From CAJPSE01 sp963514535 (GTDB taxonomy: Bacteria; Synergistota; Synergistia; Synergistales; Aminobacteriaceae): 18,820 nucleotides of DNA. A program made the position numbers and the translations under genes. Below are positions 15,164 through 18,820 of this stretch, piece after piece. Location: NCBI GenBank assembly GCA_963514535.1, contig CAUPUB010000042.1:1-18820 (forward strand). Reading direction: 5' to 3'. The first letter of the stretch is position 1, and every line of letters starts with the position of its first letter. Below the pieces are notes generated by a model. It did no database searches, had not been told where the DNA came from, and worked only from the letters and a program-made list of their open reading frames with translations.

Positions 15164-15195
15164 GGGCCATTTCGTTGACGTCAACGCAATGGTCC
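15164..15195. repeat. 32-bp near-perfect palindrome without loop
   Basis: The arms 15164-15179 and 15180-15195 match at 14 of 16 positions; one of the differences is a G-T pair. The core CGTTGACGTCAACG is a perfect 14-bp palindrome. It lies in the 99-base gap between the gp10-like gene and the M15 peptidase. There is no T-run, so it is not a standard terminator. It could be a protein binding site or an RNA hairpin upstream of the lysis gene. Confidence 0.7.
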
Positions 15196-15228
15196 GGTGC
15201 AGGTTATAGCTGGATTGGAGGGATTTTT

Positions 15229-15618
15229 ATGGGAGACCTGACGGAACATTTTTCGAGGAGCGAGCTGGAGTGCCGCTGCGGGTGCGGGCTGTTCAACGCC
15301 AGAGGACGGCTCCTGTCCACGCTGGAGGCCATCCGCAAGGCCGTGGGAAAGGCGGTGCACATCGAGAGCGGCTGCCGCTGCGCGGAGAAGAACGCCGACG
15401 TGGGCGGCAAGCCCGACTCCGGGCACCTGACCGGCGAGGCCGCCGACATCTGGGTGGAGGGGCTATCCAACCGGGATTTGGGGGTGGTCATCAAGGACCT
15501 GCATCGCCGCAAGCTGCTGCCCCACCTGCGGTATTGCTACCTCATCAAGGGGAGCAGCAGGACCCGCGTCCACGTCGGCGTAGACGAGAAGCCCCGGCGG
15601 GGCGTGTTTGGGTTTTAG
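15229..15618 (+). CDS. M15 family peptidase endolysin (D-Ala-D-Ala/L-Ala-D-Glu type)
   Basis: A 129-residue protein. I chose ATG 15229-15231 with GGAGGG 7 bases upstream; a TTG at 15175 also has GGGAGGG but would add 18 residues with no family match. Features of M15 zinc peptidases: LTEHFSRSELECRCGCG at the N-terminus, IESGCRCAEKNADVGG, the zinc motif SGHLTGEAADIW (His66, Asp73) and RVHVGV (His115). These enzymes cut peptidoglycan stem peptides and serve as endolysins. It is the last gene of the plus-strand operon and is followed by a terminator. It has no signal peptide, so it probably depends on a holin. Confidence 0.92.
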   Translation: MGDLTEHFSRSELECRCGCGLFNARGRLLSTLEAIRKAVGKAVHIESGCRCAEKNADVGGKPDSGHLTGEAADIWVEGLSNRDLGVVIKDLHRRKLLPHLRYCYLIKGSSRTRVHVGVDEKPRRGVFGF

Positions 15619-15624
15619 TCAAGG

Positions 15625-15645
15625 AAGGGGCCGAACCGGCCCCTT
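15625..15645. terminator. Hairpin terminator between convergent genes
   Basis: A 9-bp stem AAGGGGCCG (15625-15633) / CGGCCCCTT (15637-15645) with loop AAC is followed by an AT-rich stretch (ATTACTTTATT). It lies 6 bases after the M15 peptidase stop and 1 base before the stop of the converging minus-strand gene, so it may serve both. Confidence 0.8.
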
Positions 15646-15646
15646 A

Positions 15647-16555
15647 TTACTTTATTGTGGTGCCCCTTCCTTCATAACGAGGGGTCAAAAGAAAATGTAA
15701 AAAACTCTCTAGGAATCTTGCCGCAAACATAGATTCTTTATCTTTTGCTGAAATCTTAAACTCCATTCTTGAAGTGTTGTTTTCCAACCATGATCTTATC
15801 CTATTTGATAGCTTTTTCTCGATTGGTTGCCCAGGGTGTTCCTTTAAATACTGTTCTGCTGTGCGCAACGCCGAAAGAAAGTCTGTTGTTTCTCTCTTGT
15901 TTACTGATTCAGAAAGGTACTCTATAAAACTCTCCCCATCTTTCAGGATAGATTTGGGTAATGTAGATGGAGTCGAATGATCAAGATTGTAATGGTGTGA
16001 ATTCCACCTTGGAGGGCTTTTTTTACCTGCAAACCCCACCTTTAAGCAATGTTCTCGATCCACGATAAAAACGTAAACTCCCTGTTCTTCATCTTTCTTT
16101 AATTGCGATGCCTCGTGTGTTTTTCTTCCTTTGGATGCAGATGTACCGTGTTTGGCCTGCATAAAATCAGCAGCTAAAAGCTGGATTCCAGTCACATCAC
16201 TAAAAAAGTCAGAAATCATCTGTGTTAATCGCTCTAAATTCGTCTCGTTTTTCATTTCGTTATAAGAACTGTTCTGCAACGTAATACTCCTCTCTGCCTC
16301 CAAAAGATTATAGACGGCTTCCCCGGAATTCCGAGCCCTCTCCCAGAGCTCCCGCAGAAACTCCTGAGCTTGTCTTTCCCCTTTTCCCGGGTCGGGGAAC
16401 TCCTTCAGCACAATCTCGCCGCCGCCGACAAGGGCAGCGCGAACCTCAACGCAAGTGTTGCTCGTCATCCGCCTCGGGGATCTGAACTGGCGCGGCATCA
16501 CACAGCATATCGAACTGACAGCATGTATATCCCCGTGAGCGTCTCGAATCATCAT
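15647..16555 (-). CDS. Composite accessory protein with GIY-YIG-like motif
   Basis: A 302-codon frame from ATG 16553-16555, joining two stretches of different composition. Residues ~1-92 are GC-rich and look like a small beta/helix protein (CVEVRAALVGGGEIVLKEFP, QAQEFLRELWERARNS). Residues ~93-302 are AT-rich and carry GVYVFIVD (159-166), CLKVGFAG (170-177) and RWNSHHYN (183-190), then TPSTLPKSIL: an order resembling GIY-YIG-type nuclease domains, with Arg183 and His/Tyr in likely positions. Alternative starts: ATG 16468 and a TTG at 16277-16279 with AGAGGAG 7 bases upstream, which would make the AT-rich part a separate 210-residue gene. It may be cargo for host or phage competition. Function is uncertain. 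Confidence 0.6.
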   Translation of the reverse strand: MMIRDAHGDIHAVSSICCVMPRQFRSPRRMTSNTCVEVRAALVGGGEIVLKEFPDPGKGERQAQEFLRELWERARNSGEAVYNLLEAERSITLQNSSYNEMKNETNLERLTQMISDFFSDVTGIQLLAADFMQAKHGTSASKGRKTHEASQLKKDEEQGVYVFIVDREHCLKVGFAGKKSPPRWNSHHYNLDHSTPSTLPKSILKDGESFIEYLSESVNKRETTDFLSALRTAEQYLKEHPGQPIEKKLSNRIRSWLENNTSRMEFKISAKDKESMFAARFLESFLHFLLTPRYEGRGTTIK

Positions 16556-16589
16556 CTTTTATCTATCCTTTCGTAAAGGAGGTGACCCT

Positions 16590-16817
16590 ATGAAAACCCT
16601 TTTTCTTCCCACCCGAGTTTGCGACGGAACTTTCTCCATGCAGGACGTTTGCGACCGGCTGGACGGCTCTCTCAACCGCGTGTCCGCCATCCTTAACGGC
16701 GACATCCAGGAGGCAAAATCCTGGCTCCTCAAAATGGGAGACGTCATGGTCGAAAACGCTCAGCTGCGGCAGGAGATCTGCAGACTGGAGGCAAGGATCC
16801 AATCCATGGAATCCTGA
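16590..16817 (+). CDS. Small hypothetical protein with C-terminal coiled coil
   Basis: A 75-residue protein behind an ideal ribosome site AAAGGAGGTGA 4 bases before the ATG. No family recognised. The sequence has a helical middle (MQDVCDRLDGSLNRVSAILN) and a likely coiled-coil end (ENAQLRQEICRLEARIQSME). It is divergent from the composite gene at 15647-16555 with only 34 bases between starts. It may be a small regulator or partner protein; this is not shown. GC content is close to the phage core, unlike the AT-rich neighbours. Confidence 0.65.
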   Translation: MKTLFLPTRVCDGTFSMQDVCDRLDGSLNRVSAILNGDIQEAKSWLLKMGDVMVENAQLRQEICRLEARIQSMES

Positions 16818-16820
16818 ACC

Positions 16821-16844
16821 AGCGGGCGGCTTACCCCGCCCGCT
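16821..16844 (+). terminator. GC-rich hairpin after small gene, possible terminator
   Basis: AGCGGGCGG (16821-16829) pairs perfectly with CCGCCCGCT (16836-16844) around CTTACC. It lies 3 bases after the stop at 16817. There is no T-run behind it, so termination may be Rho-assisted or the hairpin may only protect the RNA end. Confidence 0.5.
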
Positions 16845-16915
16845 CCTAAACATCGCACTCCAAATTGGCCAAATGTTTTCGTTGTCTCTTCACATGTTTT
16901 TCAGGAGGTCTAACC

Positions 16916-17059
16916 ATGAATAATCTTGGACACGCTCTCGTCAAGATAGGATATCTGCTGTTCGCAGCCTGGCTGTTGTATCTCGCTATCTATGTCTGCT
17001 CAGGATGGGCTTCCGGCGCTCTTATTGTCTGGGCTTTTATTATTTCCAGTTTCCTTTAA
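16916..17059 (+). CDS. Small hydrophobic membrane protein
   Basis: A 47-residue protein with ATG 16916-16918 and AGGAGG 7 bases upstream. Almost the whole sequence is hydrophobic: segment one KIGYLLFAAWLLYLAIYVC (about 11-29), a short turn GWASG, then ALIVWAFIISSFL to the end, so one or two membrane passes. The last 60 bases overlap tail-to-tail with the Abi-alpha gene on the minus strand. Function unknown. Possible roles are superinfection exclusion, small holin or toxin-type peptide; no sequence feature decides between them. Confidence 0.6.
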   Translation: MNNLGHALVKIGYLLFAAWLLYLAIYVCSGWASGALIVWAFIISSFL

Positions 17060-17671
17060 ACATGCAGTTATAAAGCTTACGCCCAAAGAGGTCAGATACG
17101 CTTCCGACAAGCCTAACGATGTAAATCCTCCTACGTAAACTGAGGAGTTTTTAACAAGTTTGCTCAAAAGCCCCAGTCTCATCAAATTTTGTATGGAAAC
17201 TTCTGCATATTCCATGTCTATCCCAAGAGTGCTTGCAACAAACTCAGTTCTCCGATATTCTTCAATCGGATGCTTATAAAAATGGAATAGCATCTTACCA
17301 TCTATTGGGGCAAAGTCCTTGATGATTGAAATATAGGCGGTGCGTGCCAGCTCCAGAGGAAAATTGGGGTTCAGAATATTAGACATGAACGTAGCCCAAA
17401 TATCCTGCAATGTCTCGTCTTCTTCTTCGACGGAAACACCTTCAACCCATGGGATACCCAACTTAAGACTGCAATACCTGACTTGCTCCGCAGGTATACC
17501 CGCTGAATCAAGTTTACGCTGTACCCTTTTGCAGGCATTAATCAGCCCCTCAGCTCGTTGTTCCGCAACCCAACCCGGAAGTGCCGGAAAAACTAAAGAA
17601 AGTGCATTGTAAACAGGTGCAGCTACTTTGGAAATATCGGAGAAACTTGGTACTATCTCACTTATGCCCAT
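17000..17671 (-). CDS. Abi-alpha (DUF4393) family protein, putative phage exclusion
   Basis: A 223-residue protein. Family features: APVYNALSLVFPALPGWVAE near the N-terminus, LQDIWATFMSNILNPNFP (about 107-124) and AYISIIKDFAPIDGKMLFHF (about 132-151), the characteristic W-A-x-x-x-x-x and (L/F)-x-P-x-D pattern of DUF4393/Abi_alpha. Members are linked to abortive infection or found in defence and prophage contexts; the mechanism is not well known. It starts 24 bases behind the repressor stop and is probably cotranscribed with it, so it would be made in the lysogen, which suits superinfection exclusion. Its last ~19 residues overlap a small membrane gene on the other strand. GC is lower than in the structural genes, which suggests separate acquisition. 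Confidence 0.8.
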   Translation of the reverse strand: MGISEIVPSFSDISKVAAPVYNALSLVFPALPGWVAEQRAEGLINACKRVQRKLDSAGIPAEQVRYCSLKLGIPWVEGVSVEEEDETLQDIWATFMSNILNPNFPLELARTAYISIIKDFAPIDGKMLFHFYKHPIEEYRRTEFVASTLGIDMEYAEVSIQNLMRLGLLSKLVKNSSVYVGGFTSLGLSEAYLTSLGVSFITACLKETGNNKSPDNKSAGSPS

Positions 17672-17695
17672 GCTCTCTATCCCCCTTGCTTCACC

Positions 17696-18421
17696 CTACA
17701 CCCCATCCTCCGGCGGGGCAATGACCAACATCACCCGGCCGCAAATACGGATGCCCCAGCCTTCCTCAAGTTCCTCATACGTAAAACGCAAGGAGCCGGA
17801 TGTCGATGACACGAGCTCGATTCCTTCCTTGCGTTCGTAATATTTCTTGACGGCGCCCTTCTCGTTGATCACCACCAGGACGACATCCCCCGAGGTCGGC
17901 CGTTCCGCCGGATTGACGATAACCGTGCTGCCTTCACGAATACCGAACCCCTCCATGGATCGCCCCTGGGTCTCAACGGCGTAGGGAGGAGCCGACTCCG
18001 ACAAGGAGCCCAGCGCGCTGCGCTTCACTGCGATGCTCTCGCCAATATCGTATTCCTCAAAGATTGGGGACCCCTTGCCACAACAGGCTCTTTCGGAGGA
18101 GATAGGCACAAAGACAAAGTCCCCCTGACCATAGAGCCCACAGCCCAGGCGGGGGAGCTCCCCATCGAAAGCATCGATATGGTCTCCCTCTTGAACTGTT
18201 CGCGTGTTTGTAAACATCTCCCCCTCGCCCGTCAGGAGCCAATCGGAGGAGACCTTAGTAGACTCTAATAGAGTCTTTATGAAATTGTATGAAGGCTCTC
18301 TTCTACCTGCTTCTACATCAGCTAAGTAGGTTCTGTGAAGCCCTGTTATTTCAGAGAATTTTTTTTGCGTCATTTTAGATTCGGCTCTTAAAGAACGCAA
18401 TCTATCCCCAATATTAGACAT
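17696..18421 (-). CDS. CI-type repressor: HTH_XRE plus S24 (LexA-like) peptidase
   Basis: A 241-residue protein with two domains. Residues ~5-65 are an XRE helix-turn-helix (TQKKFSEITGLHRTYLADVEAGRREPS). Residues ~105-235 are an S24 peptidase: a Cys-Gly cleavage site in RACCGKG (114-115), catalytic Ser155 in TQGRSMEGFGI and Lys192 in GAVKKYY. Such repressors keep the prophage silent and cleave themselves when RecA is activated by DNA damage, so SOS induction is expected. The start ATG 18419-18421 lies in an operator half-site and has no strong ribosome site. The gene is divergent from the early operon and is followed by the Abi-alpha gene. Confidence 0.95.
   Translation of the reverse strand: MSNIGDRLRSLRAESKMTQKKFSEITGLHRTYLADVEAGRREPSYNFIKTLLESTKVSSDWLLTGEGEMFTNTRTVQEGDHIDAFDGELPRLGCGLYGQGDFVFVPISSERACCGKGSPIFEEYDIGESIAVKRSALGSLSESAPPYAVETQGRSMEGFGIREGSTVIVNPAERPTSGDVVLVVINEKGAVKKYYERKEGIELVSSTSGSLRFTYEELEEGWGIRICGRVMLVIAPPEDGV
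18260..18276. promoter_or_regulatory. Operator site inside repressor gene (perfect dyad)
   Basis: AGACTCT-AAT-AGAGTCT is a perfect 7-3-7 palindrome about 145 bases inside the repressor coding region. Its half-site matches those in the divergent promoter region, so the repressor probably binds here too. Confidence 0.7.
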
Positions 18422-18432
18422 CTATAGAGTCT
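18416..18432. promoter_or_regulatory. Operator overlapping repressor start
   Basis: AGACATC-TAT-AGAGTCT has the 7-3-7 layout with a perfect right half and a diverged left half. It covers the repressor start codon (18419-18421), which suggests negative autoregulation. Confidence 0.6.
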
Positions 18433-18440
18433 AAACCCCC

Positions 18441-18469
18441 TTGACTCAGACTCTATTTAAGACTATTAT
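18441..18469 (+). promoter_or_regulatory. Early (PR-like) promoter
   Basis: TTGACT (18441-18446) and TATTAT (18464-18469) are 17 bases apart, a near-consensus sigma70 promoter. It would start RNA near 18476, about 35 bases before the first early gene, and it is bracketed by repressor sites. I found no equally clear promoter for the repressor on the other strand. Confidence 0.8.
18448..18464. promoter_or_regulatory. Operator in spacer of early promoter
   Basis: AGACTCT-ATT-TAAGACT has a perfect left half and lies between the -35 and -10 boxes of the rightward promoter, touching the first base of the -10. Binding here would block RNA polymerase. Confidence 0.65.
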
Positions 18470-18470
18470 T

Positions 18471-18487
18471 TGTCATGAATAGAGTCC
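18471..18487. promoter_or_regulatory. Weak operator at early transcription start
   Basis: TGTCATG-AAT-AGAGTCC keeps one good half-site (AGAGTC, with the AAT spacer of the perfect dyad) and lies just after the -10 box. The other half is poor, so this may be a half-site bound cooperatively. Confidence 0.5.
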
Positions 18488-18510
18488 AACTTTAAGGGAG
18501 ATGATACGCC

Positions 18511-18732
18511 ATGTCATACGTTATGACAATACGCAACCAGATAAGGGGGCGTCTTGTCATGCAGGGGAAGAGTTTGAGCGCTTGGGCAAGGGAAAACGGA
18601 TACCCCCACGGAGATGTCGGAAAAATTGTGGAGCGTTTTGCGGGCAACGAGCGCAGACCGAGGAATGGCAGCAAATCTCTGGAGGTCATCGAAAAGCTGG
18701 AAGCCTGCGTCGGAATGAAAATCTGCGGATGA
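18511..18732 (+). CDS. Small HTH regulator, BcepMu gp16-like
   Basis: A 73-residue protein starting at ATG 18511-18513 with AAGGGAG about 10 bases upstream. Residues ~10-45 (IRGRLVMQGKSLSAWARENG, then YPHGDVGKIVERFAG) have the form of the small DNA-binding proteins found in BcepMu-type phages beside the repressor (gp16 family), and of Ner/Cro-like early regulators. The last part, SKSLEVIEKLEACVGM, is a helix. As first gene of the early operon it is likely a Cro/Ner-type switch protein that turns down the repressor or early promoter. The family call rests on motif shape. Confidence 0.7.
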   Translation: MSYVMTIRNQIRGRLVMQGKSLSAWARENGYPHGDVGKIVERFAGNERRPRNGSKSLEVIEKLEACVGMKICG

Positions 18733-18744
18733 GGAGGTGAGGAA

Positions 18745-18820
18745 ATGATTACGGCGCAAGAAGCGAGGGAAGCCGTCAAGCGGATGGACGGTCTCTGGAT
18801 GAGGCTGATAAAGGTGCTCC
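18745..18820 (+). CDS. Early-operon ORF, partial (3' end off window)
   Basis: An open frame starting at ATG 18745-18747 behind GAGGAGGTGAGG, 12 bases after the HTH gene, and still open at the right edge. Only 25 codons are visible: MITAQEAREAVKRMDGLW followed by MRLIKVL. They read as a helical start; no family can be named. It is the second gene of the rightward early operon. Confidence 0.65.
   Translation, partial: MITAQEAREAVKRMDGLWMRLIKVL

Noticed and set aside
1..18820. tRNA or rRNA genes
   Set aside because: I saw no cloverleaf with a T-arm GTTCRA-type core in gaps between genes; all gaps are short.

Overview
The window is about 18.8 kb of a GC-rich temperate phage or prophage with a contractile, P2-type tail. 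No flanking host gene, integrase, transposase or attachment site is visible, so the host cannot be fixed from sequence. High GC and strong AGGAGG-type ribosome sites fit several bacterial groups; Synergistota is only a weak guess.

Region 1 (1-13320, all minus strand) is a tightly packed late operon read from right to left. It starts with a head module: a PBSX XkdF-like protease/scaffold, the major capsid protein, a small winged-helix-like protein and a head-tail connector candidate. A lysis/neck module follows: a lytic transglycosylase, an XhlA-like holin and a tail-completion candidate. Then comes the baseplate: the gpV spike, a PAAR tip, a 3-TM holin inserted among them, gpW/gp25, gpJ and gpI. 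The operon ends with a receptor-binding locus of five genes: a gpH-like fibre, a LamG plus polyglycine adhesin, a repeat-containing structural protein, a DUF4376-like possible chaperone, and a collagen-like fibre that runs off the left edge. The gene order follows P2 (O-N-L ... V-W-J-I-H). The tail sheath, tube, tape measure and gpD, which lie after the fibres in P2, would be expected off the left edge. The gpI gene is interrupted by an in-frame amber codon where the family normally has a tryptophan.

Region 2 (13321-15645) holds an AT-rich divergent promoter with a perfect 11-bp inverted repeat, then a plus-strand operon: PBSX-type portal, HK97 gp10-like neck protein and M15 peptidase endolysin, closed by a hairpin terminator. 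The portal diverges from the protease/capsid genes as P2 Q diverges from O. The terminase ATPase that follows Q in P2 is not here, nor anywhere in the window.

Region 3 (15646-17695) is accessory cargo of lower and mixed GC: a composite ORF with a GIY-YIG-like motif, two small plus-strand genes (one coiled-coil-like, one membrane protein), and an Abi-alpha (DUF4393) family protein placed just behind the repressor.

Region 4 (17696-18820) is the immunity switch. A leftward CI-type repressor with HTH and S24 autopeptidase domains diverges from a rightward early operon that begins with a BcepMu gp16-like DNA-binding protein and an unfinished ORF. A good sigma70 promoter (TTGACT-17-TATTAT) lies between them. 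Four 17-bp sites built on AGACTCT-N3-AGAGTCT surround it, including a perfect one inside the repressor gene. In a lysogen the repressor would silence the early operon, and the cotranscribed Abi-alpha gene could exclude other phages.
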